Below are positions 11,570-23,171 of a stretch of 64,000 bases of DNA, in pieces. Each line of letters opens with the position of its first letter. Position 1 is the first letter of the stretch. Both the position numbers and the translations under genes were made by a program. The notes beneath the pieces are model-generated. The model was given only the letters and a program-made list of their open reading frames with translations, was not told where the DNA came from and searched no databases. This stretch comes from Piezodorus guildinii (taxonomy: Eukaryota > Arthropoda > Insecta > Hemiptera > Pentatomidae). The DNA lies in contig CM041292.1 in the NCBI GenBank assembly GCA_023052935.1, forward strand, positions 168,895,400 through 168,959,399, read 5' to 3'.

Positions 11570-12739
11570 ATGGCCGTCGAGAAGAAGAGGTTATATCTGC
11601 ACATTATAAAGGGAGTTAAGGATTTGTTTGAATAGGTAGCTTTGTCTAGCGATAATGTGTTATGGTATGCGCTCCCTCCTCAATTGAAGAATTTAACCTT
11701 ACATAAGGAATTGTTGGCCATTAAAACCGTTACAGGTAGTATGAAATACATTACTAGAATAGGGGGTTATCGTAAAATTGCAGTTTCATTCAGTACGGCG
11801 TTGCAAAAAAAGTATTGGGATGAAGAAGAAAATTTTTGTATAGACGAGAATTACCTAGAAGAATATAATGACGAAAAAATATCTTGTAACAACGAATTAA
11901 AATCTAATGAAATTTTTTTTATAGAACGAATTAAAGAGTTAGAAAACCGTATTTTGGCAGCTAATGAGATCAGTTTAAGGGAAATTGAATACAAATTCTT
12001 AATATCTAAATACGACAGTAATAAAAATGCAACGTCTTGGATAAATGAATTTGAAAAAGAATGTGTTAGGTTCAGTATCACAGATGATGTAAAAAAAATA
12101 GAAGTTTTAAGACTTTTTATTGATGACAGTGCCCAAGAATGGTATAGTGCTAACCTAAATAAATTGCCATTAACTCGTTGGGAAGACTGGAAAAAATCGT
12201 TTTTATTAGTTTATAGTAAGAAGGGTTGGTTGGCCATTCGATCAGCATTTCATTATAAACACATGTTTGGCTCTTTGATTGAATATGTTTTGAAAAAAGA
12301 ACGCTTATTGCTCGAAGCAGACAAAGATATTCCAGAGAAATTTAGACTTTATCAAATAGTTTGTAATCTACCGATAGACATACAGGATAGATTAGACAGA
12401 GACACAATAAAAACAGTTGATGATTTAATAAGAGAGCTGAAAAAAATTGATGATTCATTCGTTATCAGTAGAAAATTAGATGAAAGGAAAGATGAGGGAA
12501 AGAAGAAACACGATGATAAAAAGATAATTGTCAACTCAGCGGAATTTAAGAAAAAACCATGTCCAATATGTGAAGCACTAGGTTATAGAAATCGGTATCA
12601 TCCTACAATAGTCTGTTGGAATAAGACCAAGGCATCGCAACATAGGAAAATTAATTTAACCGAAAAAGAAGATGATGAGGAAGAGAAAGACAAATTGGAC
12701 ATTGAGAGGAGACAGAATGACCTTAATCCAAAAAACTAG
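11570..12739 (+). pseudogene. gag of gypsy element 1, with premature stop
   Basis: The first ATG after the LTR (11570) opens MAVEKKRLYLHIIKGVKDLFE and then meets an in-frame TAG at 11633-11635. The same frame continues for a further 367 codons. This region has a retrotransposon gag-like stretch (WINEFEKECVRF, 'AQEWYSANL') near the middle. Near the C-terminus is an unusual cysteine/histidine cluster, CPICEALGYRNRYHPTIVC, in place of CX2CX4HX4C. A charged acidic/lysine tail follows. Gag would form the particle and bind RNA. Either the TAG is a mutation in this copy or it is read through; mutation is more likely given the other lesions. Confidence 0.85.
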
Positions 12740-15700
12740 TATGCCCGGAAAAGTCTGCACCATGTTCACTGATAAGAATTAAAGTAATAGTAGATAAGCG
12801 TAAAGTAGTTAAAGCTATATATGATAATGGCTCTACTTGCTCTTTAATTAATGAAAATATCATTAATTTACTCAAAGCAAAATTAATTAGTAACAGAAGT
12901 GTTTTAAAGACAATAACTGGTGTAAATTTTTCTCAGAACCGGGCTAATTTACATATAAAAATCGGTGAGATAGAAGACAAATTGGATCTGATTGTTGTCA
13001 AAAATAGTAATTTTGATTATGATTTATTATTAGGTTTAGATGCAATAAAAAAATTCAAATTACTACAAGATGAAAATTTACAAATTAAACAAAAAGTAAA
13101 TCATAAATTGATAAACATTGAGAAGGTAACTGATAACATACCGATAGACAGCAACATTAAAAAACATATGATAAAGAGGAAAAGTTTTGCTGGGGATGTA
13201 GAGATAGAAAAATTAAAGGTTAAAAATGAATTTTGTAAATCAGAGTTTAATAAATTTTATGAAGACTCGAATGAAAAATTAGACCTGAATTATCTGCCAG
13301 AAGATAAGCAGAAGAAAATATTTAATTTACTTTATGAATATCAAACATGTTTTGCTAAAAACAAATTTGATGTCGGGTCAGTTAAATCTTGTGAAGCCCA
13401 AATCAAACTAAAAGAAGATCGATATGTATCTAAAAAGCCATATAGGTGCTCGATTCCAGATCAAGCAGAAATAGATGCCCAGATTTCTAAATTGATGGAT
13501 AATGATCTAATTGAGGAATCAGATTCACCTTTTGCTAGTCCAGTGACATTGGCTTACAAAAAAGAAGACGGAAAAAGAACGCGATTGTGTGTGGATTATA
13601 GAGAATTAAATAGGACAGTAATCCCTGAATCTCACCCTTTCCCTAGGATAGATGATCTTGTTGTCAATGTAGGAGACTGCCGATGGTTCACGGCGTTGGA
13701 TATCAACTCAGCTTTTTGGGCTATTCCAATAAGGGAAAAGGATCGAAAGAAAACTGCCTTCATTACCCAAAAAGGTCACTGGCAATGGAAAGTTCTTTCT
13801 TTTGGCTTCAAGAATTCACCAGCTGTTTTCCAGAGAGTTTTGGCAAACATAATTAGAAGGTATCATTTAGACAAATTTTGTGTCAATTATATAGATGATA
13901 TTTTGATATTTTCCAAATCTTTTGACGAGCACTTAACTCATATCAAACAATTTTTTGAAGCGGCTAGGCAAGAGGGCTTTAAATTGAAATTGGCGAAATG
14001 TGGTTTTGCAAAACATTCGGTTAAGTACTTAGGTCATGTGATAGAAAGAGGAAAAGTCTATCCTGTTAGTGATAATCTAGCTGCCATCAAAAATTTCAGG
14101 CGTCCTGAAACAAGAAAAATGGTTCGGCAATGGTTAGGGAAAATTAATTTGTAACACAAATTTGTTGATCATTGTTCACAAAGACTTGCACCGCTTCACT
14201 GCTTATTGAAAAAAGGCATGCAATTTAATTGGACAGAAGAATGTGAGAAGAGTTTTAAAGAAATTAAGGAATATTTGTGTTCCCAACCGATTTTGGCCAT
14301 TTATGATCCGGATAAAGATATTGTAATTGAAGTAGATGCGAGCCGGGTAGGTTTAGGAGCTGTCCTGAAACAGCCTCAAGAAGACGGAATTCTGCACCCA
14401 GTGGGATATTTTTCAAAAAAATTAACTTCAGGTCAGAGTAAAAGGGAAATAATGTATCTGGAATGTCTGGCTATTAAAGAAGCAATTTTATATTGGCAAC
14501 ACTATCTGATAGGTAGAGAATTCACTGTAACATCTGATCACAAACCACTAGTCAATTTAAAATCAAAAGCTAGAACCGATGAGACAATAGGTGATTTAAT
14601 GTTGTATTTATCCCAATACAACTTTAAAGTAGTTTACAAGGAAGGGAGAGATAATGTGGAAGCTGATTCTTTATCTCGAAATCCGGTTTTGGAAAGTTTT
14701 CATAATGAAGATGATTGTTTAAAAGTGGTTAATATTATACAAATAGAAGAAATTAAAAAAGATCAGAAAGCTCATGAAGAGGAGTTAAAAACGTCAGAGA
14801 AATCTATTCAAGACGGTGAAATATATTTTAAGTTATTAAATAATAGAAAACGGATTTATGTTTCCAAAGCTTTTGGCTGGTATTTGGTCGATAAGATCCA
14901 TAATTTTTATGGTCATATTGGAAGTAAGCAAATAGCAGAAAAGCTCCGATCTTTTTATTACTTCAAAAATATGGATGTCATCATAAATAGTTATTGTAAA
15001 CAGTGTGAAGTGTGTGCTAGAAATAAATCGAGATCAAGGCGACCGATCGGGTTATTGTCAAAGTTAGGACCACCAGAGTACCCTTTTCAAATTATGTCAA
15101 TTGATACAATAGGAGGCTTCGGTGGAAACAGGTCTGGGCACAAATACATGCATGTCTTGGTGGACCACTTTACAAGATATGCATGGATATCAACTTCAAG
15201 AGGACAGATCGCTAATGATTTCATTAAATTATTGGAAACCAATTTCTGAAGAAAATATCAAAATAATTTTGGCAGATCAATACAGTGCTCTAAATTCGTC
15301 TAAATTTAAAACGTTTGTAAAAAAAATAGGTACTCAGCTAATCTTTACAGCCGTTGACAATCCACAATCAAATGGCTTAAACGAACGTCTATATCAGACA
15401 TTAGTAAACCGCCTACGATGTCGATTGAATGAAAACTTCAAAAGAAGACCCTGGACAACCATTGCTAAAATCTGTGTTGAAGAATATAACACACAGTTCA
15501 TGGCTCCACAAAGTTTTCACCGGCTTATTTACTATATGGGCGTGCCTCTGAAATTGTTCCGAAAGAGTTGGAAAGGAAACATAATTTACAGACAGATAGA
15601 GCAGAAGCGTTCAAGAACTCACAAAGAAGTTTTGAACAGAACAAGAGCAGAGTAGACCAGAAAAGAATTGATCACGAGTTTAAAGAAGGAGATTTGGTTT

Positions 15701-15879
15701 ATGTAACGAATGGTAATAGTTTGAACAGGAGGAAGCTGGACGAAGTCAGAATAGGGCCACTCAAAATTAGAAAACGTATTTCCAAATCAATATATGAAGT
15801 GGAGTCTAACAAAAAACGAAAGGAAGCGAATGTGTTCCACTCTAGTAAGTTGGTTCTTTACTCTTTTTCTCCTGGATAA
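12727..15879 (+). pseudogene. pol of gypsy element 1 (protease, RT, RNase H, integrase), broken
   Basis: Protease: an IYDNGSTCSLI site near 12817 (DNGS instead of DTG/DSG). Reverse transcriptase: LCVDYRELN, FGFKNSPAVFQ and YIDD at 13888-13899. The frame is stopped by TAA at 14152-14154, where relatives usually have an aromatic residue (LGKIN-x-HKF), then continues unchanged. RNase H: IVIEVDASRVGLGAVL and TSDHKPL. Integrase: the H/H/C/C zinc site (HNFYGH ... CKQCEVC), SIDTIGG, LADQYS and NPQSNGLNERL. A frameshift near 15245 and a second near 15515 leave about 270 bases in another frame. The integrase C-terminal tail resumes (EFKEGDLVYV) and ends at 15879, just before the purine tract. No env is present. 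Confidence 0.92.
12730..12736 (+). promoter_or_regulatory. Predicted -1 ribosomal frameshift heptamer between gag and pol
   Basis: A AAA AAC in the gag frame, immediately followed by the gag stop TAG (12737-12739). The pol frame is open from 12727, in the -1 register, so slippage here would give a Gag-Pol fusion. The heptamer class is well known from retroviruses and LTR elements. A downstream stimulatory fold was not worked out. Confidence 0.75.
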
Positions 15880-15901
15880 AAGAGTCTCCGACCAGCGGAG
15901 G

Positions 15902-16161
15902 TGTAAAATCAAGAAGTTTATTATTCTTGATTTAATTATCATATGTTAATATTTCATCAAGGGAGGTTATATCTCTGTTATGTTAGTTGAATGTATTAAT
16001 CAAAGGACTGTTAAACAATTCTTTATTTTAGGTAACTATGTTCATTGTAAATTATGTTTGTTATCCAATTGATTATTTTATGTTAAACAAATTGTAATAA
16101 TTAAATCTTTATTTTAGCATCGTTTAACTCCTGATTCATTTTAATTAGAAGAAGAATTACA
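15902..16161 (+). repeat. 3' LTR of gypsy element 1
   Basis: 260 bp, differing from the 5' LTR at about three positions. Confidence 0.95.
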
Positions 16162-16174
16162 CATGTTATATATT

Positions 16175-16990
16175 CTTTATATATTGCTATGTTTTAATAA
16201 GGTAGTGGTACCTTCAAAACAGTATTAATTAATATATTTAATGTATTTATATACGATGCTTTTTAGAACAATTGGAATTAGGAACCAAAGGTATCTTGTT
16301 AAGCGATCAGCATGCAGGGTAAGATTAAACTAGACAGGTTTCAATAAATTACATTATTATTTAAATTAGCTTGAAGATATACAATCTATTTACACAATGC
16401 CTGATGTTTCTTACAGTTAACCTTGCTAAACAATATTAAAATTAAAAGTTACCTTCTGAAAGTTGGTCGGCTGGCGGAGGTGGAAATTGTCTCAGGCGTC
16501 CCTTCTAGACTCCCAGAACCCCTGACGGACCTCTCTCAAATCTCTGCTTCTTCTTTCCCTCATATACGACTCTCCTCTTCTTGTAGATGGAAATCGACTA
16601 TTCTCGAGCTTAACTTCAACCCCTCCTTCTTGAGGATGGACCACCCTCGTCACTTCTTTCCCCTCTTCGTTTCAAAAATACTATATTTTGGAATCTTCTA
16701 TCGGTGATCATGACAAAGGAAGCGGGACTGATATGGAAAGTGCCTGAAGTTAAAACTCTTATCGGCTGATAGCAAGGGTCTAGGAACTTCCTGGAGTTTC
16801 GCGGATAGGGGCCAGACCAATGGGAAAACCTAGGGGGGGTAGGAAATGCTTTTTGAACTTTTGCCGAAGAAGGCTTAAATGTTCTTCTTGTGAAGCATTT
16901 AGGCGCTTAGATCTCTTTGTGTATTATGTGGGTCGCACTACGCAATTCAATAGAAAAATCATTTTTTTAACCGTTCTCTAATGAAAAAAA
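16175..16990 (-). repeat. Family D repeat, longer minus-strand copy
   Basis: Read on the minus strand it matches 1574-2125 block by block. It contains an extra GC-richer segment (about 16440-16760) that is missing or diverged in the other copy. The plus-strand open frame at 16423-16707 falls in this segment and is not regarded as a gene. Confidence 0.5.
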
Positions 16991-17396
16991 GACGAAAAGT
17001 ACCTGTGCTCGACTTAAGACTTGAACTTAGGCAGCGGAGAAATTAATAGATCGAATTAGGAATAAAATTTAGCTTCTCGATTTCCCTTAAGAGAGGAACA
17101 TAAATAAAGCTCCGACACATAAATCACATCGTTTATTCTTATTTATTGTTATCACATTAAAAGTCTCAGTTAAATTTAGATTTAATCAAATTATTTCTAG
17201 TTATTCACGATTCTTACACCTAACCTTGAACCTTTCTTACACCTAATTTGCAAATGTGTTTATCGTCAATCGTGTCAAAAAATTAATGTTTTTATAATTT
17301 TCGTTGTAATGTTTTTCCGTAATCTGGGACCGCAAAGGTTAAATATGAACAAGTTTCAGAATTTTGTCCACCTAATTCGGTCATATTTTCCACTGT
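16991..17396. other. No recognised feature
   Basis: AT-rich DNA without repeats shared elsewhere in the window. Confidence 0.6.
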
Positions 17397-17705
17397 GCGG
17401 CGTGGCCTTGTGGATAAACCAGTAAGATAGCCTTCTGTTCTCCGGGTCCCGGGTTCTTACACTGGCTGAGGCGGAATTATTTATCCTGTTATTTCTACAG
17501 TGGAACGACTCTGGTTTATGGAGATCCTCCTCGGGTACATCCAGTCTCTATAAAGTGGGTACCACAAATTGGGAAAAAAACCTGGAAGCTGAGCGTGATC
17601 AAGGGCCAATCACCTACTTACACGGCCGTGGTGAAACAGTCCAAATCTCTACATGTATTGAATCCCTTAATACCTCTGATATGTTGTAGAGGTACAGCTA
17701 TTCTA
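17397..17705 (+). mobile_element. SINE-A, diverged copy
   Basis: Head GCGGCGTGGCCTTGTGG, B-box-like region degraded ('cccgggttcttacactgg'), body and 3' block ('ccaaatctctacatgtattgaa') retained. Confidence 0.85.
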
Positions 17706-18571
17706 TAACATACTTCTCTAAAAATACTTTAGAACGTACAAAAACTGACAATACATTGCATTGTCCATATTTATAAGGAAATCAAGTTCCATGGCAATTT
17801 AATTTTAGCCCAAGGGATGACGATGTTATATTATTCCATCGCTTCCAGTCGTGGTATTGCCATTACGTCTAATTTTGTAGTAATCGCTCAATGCCGTATT
17901 CATTAGGTGCCTAGGATCATTGATGTCCTCGATTGGCTAAATTGCCTCGAAATCGGGAAATAATTGTGTCGTCCCCTGAATTTCAATCGCTATTCGTAAT
18001 GAGTATTATCCATTCATTTGTTATAATTGTAAGTATTGGAATTCGTCAGCTTGATAAATAAAAATTAATATTTAAGTCAAAATTGTTAAGTATAAAACAA
18101 GCTTTCAAAAAATGGACATACTCATAGACACGATCATATTAAGTCGTATTCGTATAAGAAACTGCCAATATACCCAATCTTATCTTCTCAGAAACCATTG
18201 ATGCATCCTCCCGTAAATATTTTGACATTGTTTTACAAACAATCAAGCTAGACTGCTCCAAAAAATTTGGTCCAATAAGCGAGAAAAAAAAAATAGCCCG
18301 AACCCTAAAAAAAATTTTACTAGGTTATTAAAATAATACAGTAATATCAATATTCCTTCACAGAATATAGCTGAGGTACCAATGACTTTAGGGCAGTAAT
18401 AAAACAAATTTTAAAAAATCCAAAGGTTTGGCTGTATAGATATCAAAATAGTCATCTTCTTTGTTTGTTTTTTTATTCTCTTCAGAAATAAATCAATGTG
18501 ACTATTTTGATATCTAAAAACTGTCAACAGCACAAAAGCACTTATAATTAGATAAAACTATTTCATTTTAG
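17706..18571. other. No recognised feature
   Basis: AT-rich sequence. An 'atcaaaatagtcatctt...gactattttgatatc' pair around 18428-18514 forms a weak inverted repeat. Confidence 0.55.
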
Positions 18572-18698
18572 GGGTCTTTCGTATCGTAGTGGTAAGCATA
18601 AGAGCCTTTTATGCTCAAGGTTACGAGTTCAAACCTGCAAGTGGACCTAGGATTATTTTATGGGAAAAAAAGCATTATTTATGCTGCCCTTTGGAGGG

Positions 18699-18842
18699 TG
18701 TTTAAATTTATATTGGAAGATTAGACATATCAAAATAATTTATTATAATTTAACACATAACATGTAACATAATCCACTTTGAACTGCAACCTCCAGCTCA
18801 TCAAACATATGGGAGCTTTTGCCATGTGACTATATCTAAACA
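18699..18842 (-). repeat. 3' LTR of gypsy element 2
   Basis: 144 bp, identical to the partner at 23172-23315. Confidence 0.97.
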
Positions 18843-18854
18843 TCCTCCCCTTTA
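18843..18854 (-). promoter_or_regulatory. Polypurine tract of gypsy element 2
   Basis: Minus-strand AAAGGGGAGGA directly before the 3' LTR. It would be the plus-strand DNA primer during reverse transcription. Confidence 0.85.
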
Positions 18855-19114
18855 AGTATTGATACACTAACTAAAAATTTACAAAATAAATAATATGGAT
18901 ATTATAGCTCTAAGAAACATAATACAATACTAATATCTAATATAATACAAATACAGGAAACATTGATTAAATATACAAAAAAAAAAAACAATACACCTAT
19001 ATACAGCAAACATAAATCAAGAACACAACATAATATAAGATACAATAAAATATAAACACTAATCTAAGTAATTTACAAAAATTAACAGTTTTAGACAGAG
19101 ACTGACAAGTGTCT

Positions 19115-22100
19115 TCAATCTGGAAATCTTACAGGCCTTCTTATTATTCTTCCTGACATAGTTTGGTAACCTTCATAACCTTCATGGTTAACTACAAAAT
19201 TATTATCAGCATTATCTCTCCCCTCACTACCCAAACTATCCTCAGCTGTTACATTTAGGTTATCCCCATTTTCTAAATCATCATCACTATTCATTTCAGA
19301 TAACTCTAAATCATTGTGATTAGTTTTAGCTAGCTGGGGTTGAAAATTTATATCATCCCTATTTAAAGCTATCTCAGAAAATGGTTGTTCTTTGAATTTT
19401 CTAATAAACCTAGAATTTCTCCTAAACTGTTTCCCATCGATATCAACTATGTAAGATCGGAAATCTAATTTTTTTACAATGAACCCCTGAGACCATAATT
19501 TCGTAAATTTGTTTTGAATCAACACAGGTTCACGAGGAACAAAATTATCGGGAGATTTAGAATTCTTGTCATATACAGTTTTTTGCTTATCTTTTTGCAT
19601 ACTACTATTATTATTTATGGCAGGTTTTGGAAGAAGGTCATCATTGCGAATTGGTAATTTGGTTCTTAGGTGTCTACACATTAATAATTGAGCAGGAGAA
19701 CTAGTTAAACCTGCTACTGGTGAGTTTCTGTAATTTAGAAGGTATAAATTAAAATCTTGGCCACTAACCTGACATTTTTTTAACATAGATTTGACAATAC
19801 CAACGTACTTTTCTGCAAGGCCATTGCTCTGAGGATAATGAGGGCTTACTGTTTTAATTTCTGTAGCCCATTTCTGCCCGAAATTTTTAAACTCGGCTGA
19901 GCCAAAAGGGTTGTTATCTGCAATAATGATCCTTGGAATGCCAAATCTTGCAAAAATAGGCTTGAGTGATTCTATGATAGTTGCACTCGATTTATCTTTT
20001 ATTGAGATTACTTCCACCCATCTAGAGTAGTAATCAACAAGGATTAAAAAAAAATTCCTGCCAAATTCAGCTATGTCAAGCCCGACCTTATAAAATGGGA
20101 TATTCGGAATATCATGAGGTAGCAGCTCTTCTTTTATTTTACTCCGTTGAAATGTTTGGCACACAATACAACTTGAGACCAAATTAGTAATATCTGACAT
20201 TATTCCTGGCCAATAAAAAAATTTTTTTACAGTGCTCTTTATTTTGTTTAATCCTAAATGGGTCTCATGCAATAGACTTAAAATAAAACGCCTTAACGCA
20301 GCTGGGACAATTAACCTATTCTCCAGATAAAATAAACCATTTTCTTCAAAAATATTATTACGAAGCTTATAAAAATGAACTACTTCGGGAGTCACAGATG
20401 ATTTCAGCTTCGATGGCCATCCATTATGATAGAATTCAGCTATCTGTGAAAGAGACGAGTCTTTTTGGGTTTCTACCACAAATTGAGAATATTTATCCTC
20501 CGTGAAATTTATCGTAGCTCCTAAACAATGCACCCTCTCCAGCATAGATGGATCATCATTAGAGTCAGATTTTACAAAATTACGGGACAAAAAATCTGCT
20601 ATGTACATATATTTTCCCGGAAGGTATTTTAACTCGAACTGATAAGGTAACAGCTTCAATCTCATTCGTTTTATTCTACTATTGACTATCTTATTTATAT
20701 CCTTTGAAAAAATCGATGTTAGAGGGGAATGATCAGAAAAAACAGTAACGCTAATATGACCGTAAACATATTTATGAAATTTTGTGAATGCATACACAAT
20801 AGAAAGCATTTCCTTTTCGATCTGTGCATAGTTGCACTCGCAATCGGTTAATGACCTGCTAGCGAAAAGAATGGGTTTACCCTCCTGAAAAAGTGCACAC
20901 CCTAGGGCATCCTTGCTGGCATCAGCTTGGATTTCCACCGGTTTAGTAGGATCAAATGACCTCAATAGTGTGGCATTTCCAATAAGCTCTTTTAATTCAA
21001 GGAACTTCTCATCATGATATGAAGTCCATAACCATTCTGAACCCTTTTTTAGTAACAGTCGGAAAGGAGATAACACCTGTGATAGGTTAGGTAAGTGGCT
21101 ACGCAAAAAATTCACCATTCCCAACATTTTCTGCAATTCCTTGACACTATTAGGTGCTTTTAATTCCTTAATAACACGTATACGATCAGGATCCGGCCTA
21201 TGCCCCTTTTCATTAAACAAAGATCCCAAAAATTTAACCTCTTTAACAAAATACTGAACTTTTTCAGGATTGAATCTAATATTATATTTTCGAGCCACAC
21301 TCATAACATTGTCCACAATGCCCTGTAATTCTTCCTCAGAGTCTGCAGCACACAGGATATCATCAAAGTAAACTATTACTCCCTGTAAATGACCAAAATA
21401 CTTTTGGGTCAATTTTTGGAACAATTCAGGCAATACTGACAAACCAAATGGTGCTCTAAGATATTTATAAGTACCAAAAGGTGTACTAAATGAGCACATA
21501 TTACTCGAAGCCTCATCCAAAAGCAGTTGATGGAAGCCCTGTTTTAAATCGAAAAGGCAAAAAACTTTTTTATTTTCAAGTTTCACCGCAATATCCTCCA
21601 TTGTTGGAATTTCATAATAATCTCTAATAAGGTATTTATTTAATTGCTGAGGGTCTATACAAATTCGCAATGATGAGTCTTGTTTTTCTATTATAACAAT
21701 ATTGTTAACCCACTCCCCTGGACTGTCAACCTTTGCAATAACCTTACTCTTTTCCAAATTTACTAAAGTTTCTTTTAATTTATCTTTAATTTTAAAGGGA
21801 ACTCTACGAGCAGGGCTTGATTTTGGAATGGCACCCTCTTTTAATTTTAATGAGCACAAGTCTGGAAAACAACCTAAACCCTTAAAAATATCATAATTTT
21901 GCTTCAAAAATTCTGATAAGTCTGTAGTCTTAATATTATATACCTTTTTTATTAACTTTAAATCCAAACACGTTTGGAGTCCCATTATGGGAAAGCCTAC
22001 ATCTTGTTCCACAACAATGAATTCCGCTGTACAACATTTACCCTGAGCTCCTATCTGCAATTTAATAACCCCAACAGGTTTGATTTTGTATCCTCCAAAT

Positions 22101-23113
22101 GCCTCCAACACAATAGTAGTTTTGGAGACATTAGAACTGTCCATTCCTAACTCATCAGTCAGTAGTTTCAATGATAAAACATTTGTTTCAGCACCTGTAT
22201 CTAACTTAAATATAATTATTTTGCCGTTAATTTCTATATTTTCTAACCATTGACTATTTTTGTTTTTGTTTATTTGGTTTAGTTTGATGGTTCCGATACT
22301 AAAATCACCATCAAATGCCTCATTGTGGTCAGAAACACCCAGATTTTCAATTTGTTTTGAATTTCTGCCACACATTATGGCCCAGTGACCCATTTTATTG
22401 CACTTAAAGCATTTTTGGCCAAATGCAGGACAACGATACCTAAAGTGCTTCTGCCCACAACGGGTGCAATCTATATATTTATTTTTATTTACAGTTTGTT
22501 GTTTATTATTGCAATTTACCACCTCTTTGCTGTTACTTGCCCTTGCCAACTTGAAGACTTCCTGCCGTCGTTCTTCCTGTCCCCTGATGATCCTTAAATT
22601 TTCCTCTGCCATTTCGACGGTTTTACAAAAATTAACAGTTTTTTCCAATGAAGGGTCCTCTCTCAAAAGTCTTTCTTGAGTACTTTTGTCATAAAGTCCA
22701 AGAATTATTTGGGATTTTAATAATTTTTCCTCCTGGTCACCGAATTCACAAGGTGCAACTAGAGATTTGAGATTCGTAAAATACCGTTCAATTGGTTCAT
22801 TTGCTGCTTGCTTCCTACTAAAAAATTTATGAATCACCATTGTCTCATTTTTCTTTGGGGTACAATGCTTGTCAAGGACATCTAAAATTAAATTAACTGT
22901 TTCTGCACCTGGCTTTAATGTCGTTATTGTGGAATATAGCTTTAACCCCTCGGATCCCAACAAGTTTTTTAGCCGTGCTACCTGGACCTCTCTTGATTTT
23001 TTCTCAGTTTCTGTGGCCACAAAATAAATTTCCACCTCAGTCCGGAATCTTCTAAAGCTCTCGGACAGGTTATCCACATTAACTTCCAATTGCGAGGGTT
23101 TATTGAATTCCAT
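19115..23113 (-). CDS. Gag-Pol polyprotein of gypsy element 2 (1332 aa)
   Basis: One open frame encodes all proteins for reverse transcription and integration. Gag spans roughly residues 1-210. Two zinc knuckles follow at about 216-248 (CTRCGQKHFRYRC, then CFKCNKMGHWAIMC). Protease: LDTGAETN near 304-311. Reverse transcriptase: about 430-620, with FDLKQGFHQ and VYFDD near 581-585. RNase H: IQADASKDALG near 728-738 and SDHSPL near 793. Integrase: a zinc site with H949, H952, C982 and C985, then catalytic Asp near 1013 (GLDIAEFG), Asp near 1066 (IIADNNPF) and Glu near 1101 (NGLAEKYVG). No env and no chromodomain were seen. The ATG lies about 40 bases after the primer site. All catalytic residues that can be checked are present, so it may be active. 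Confidence 0.96.
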   Translation of the reverse strand: MEFNKPSQLEVNVDNLSESFRRFRTEVEIYFVATETEKKSREVQVARLKNLLGSEGLKLYSTITTLKPGAETVNLILDVLDKHCTPKKNETMVIHKFFSRKQAANEPIERYFTNLKSLVAPCEFGDQEEKLLKSQIILGLYDKSTQERLLREDPSLEKTVNFCKTVEMAEENLRIIRGQEERRQEVFKLARASNSKEVVNCNNKQQTVNKNKYIDCTRCGQKHFRYRCPAFGQKCFKCNKMGHWAIMCGRNSKQIENLGVSDHNEAFDGDFSIGTIKLNQINKNKNSQWLENIEINGKIIIFKLDTGAETNVLSLKLLTDELGMDSSNVSKTTIVLEAFGGYKIKPVGVIKLQIGAQGKCCTAEFIVVEQDVGFPIMGLQTCLDLKLIKKVYNIKTTDLSEFLKQNYDIFKGLGCFPDLCSLKLKEGAIPKSSPARRVPFKIKDKLKETLVNLEKSKVIAKVDSPGEWVNNIVIIEKQDSSLRICIDPQQLNKYLIRDYYEIPTMEDIAVKLENKKVFCLFDLKQGFHQLLLDEASSNMCSFSTPFGTYKYLRAPFGLSVLPELFQKLTQKYFGHLQGVIVYFDDILCAADSEEELQGIVDNVMSVARKYNIRFNPEKVQYFVKEVKFLGSLFNEKGHRPDPDRIRVIKELKAPNSVKELQKMLGMVNFLRSHLPNLSQVLSPFRLLLKKGSEWLWTSYHDEKFLELKELIGNATLLRSFDPTKPVEIQADASKDALGCALFQEGKPILFASRSLTDCECNYAQIEKEMLSIVYAFTKFHKYVYGHISVTVFSDHSPLTSIFSKDINKIVNSRIKRMRLKLLPYQFELKYLPGKYMYIADFLSRNFVKSDSNDDPSMLERVHCLGATINFTEDKYSQFVVETQKDSSLSQIAEFYHNGWPSKLKSSVTPEVVHFYKLRNNIFEENGLFYLENRLIVPAALRRFILSLLHETHLGLNKIKSTVKKFFYWPGIMSDITNLVSSCIVCQTFQRSKIKEELLPHDIPNIPFYKVGLDIAEFGRNFFLILVDYYSRWVEVISIKDKSSATIIESLKPIFARFGIPRIIIADNNPFGSAEFKNFGQKWATEIKTVSPHYPQSNGLAEKYVGIVKSMLKKCQVSGQDFNLYLLNYRNSPVAGLTSSPAQLLMCRHLRTKLPIRNDDLLPKPAINNNSSMQKDKQKTVYDKNSKSPDNFVPREPVLIQNKFTKLWSQGFIVKKLDFRSYIVDIDGKQFRRNSRFIRKFKEQPFSEIALNRDDINFQPQLAKTNHNDLELSEMNSDDDLENGDNLNVTAEDSLGSEGRDNADNNFVVNHEGYEGYQTMSGRIIRRPVRFPD

Positions 23114-23153
23114 AGTAGATGTTCTGTCACTTCTCTTTCTTCAGTTCACTAGG

Positions 23154-23171
23154 ACGATTTCGACTGCGCCA
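23154..23171 (-). promoter_or_regulatory. Primer-binding site of gypsy element 2 (serine tRNA type)
   Basis: Minus strand reads TGGCGCAGTCGAAATC immediately after the 5' LTR. TGGCGCAGTCG matches the complement of arthropod serine tRNA 3' ends, as used by the 17.6/297 and Mag elements. It abuts the LTR without a spacer. Confidence 0.75.

Larger units (their letters stand above)
11288..16161 (+). mobile_element. Ty3/gypsy LTR retrotransposon 1, decayed
   Basis: LTRs at 11288-11547 and 15902-16161 (260 bp each, TG...CA, about 3 differences, so roughly 1% divergence). The 4-bp target duplication is CATG (11284-11287, 16162-16165). The internal order gag, protease, reverse transcriptase, RNase H, integrase is that of Ty3/gypsy. 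The purine tract AGCGGAGG abuts the 3' LTR at 15894-15901. The sequence after the 5' LTR (AATTGTTTAACTG) lacks the usual TGG of a tRNA 3'-end primer site, so priming is unclear. Two nonsense codons and two frameshifts make this copy non-autonomous. Confidence 0.95.

Noticed and set aside
16423..16707. 94-codon frame in a GC-richer block
   Set aside because: Falls within a family D repeat copy and has no domain.
21702..21896. Open frames on the plus strand inside 19.1-23.1 kb
   Set aside because: Antisense shadows of the gag-pol frame of gypsy element 2.
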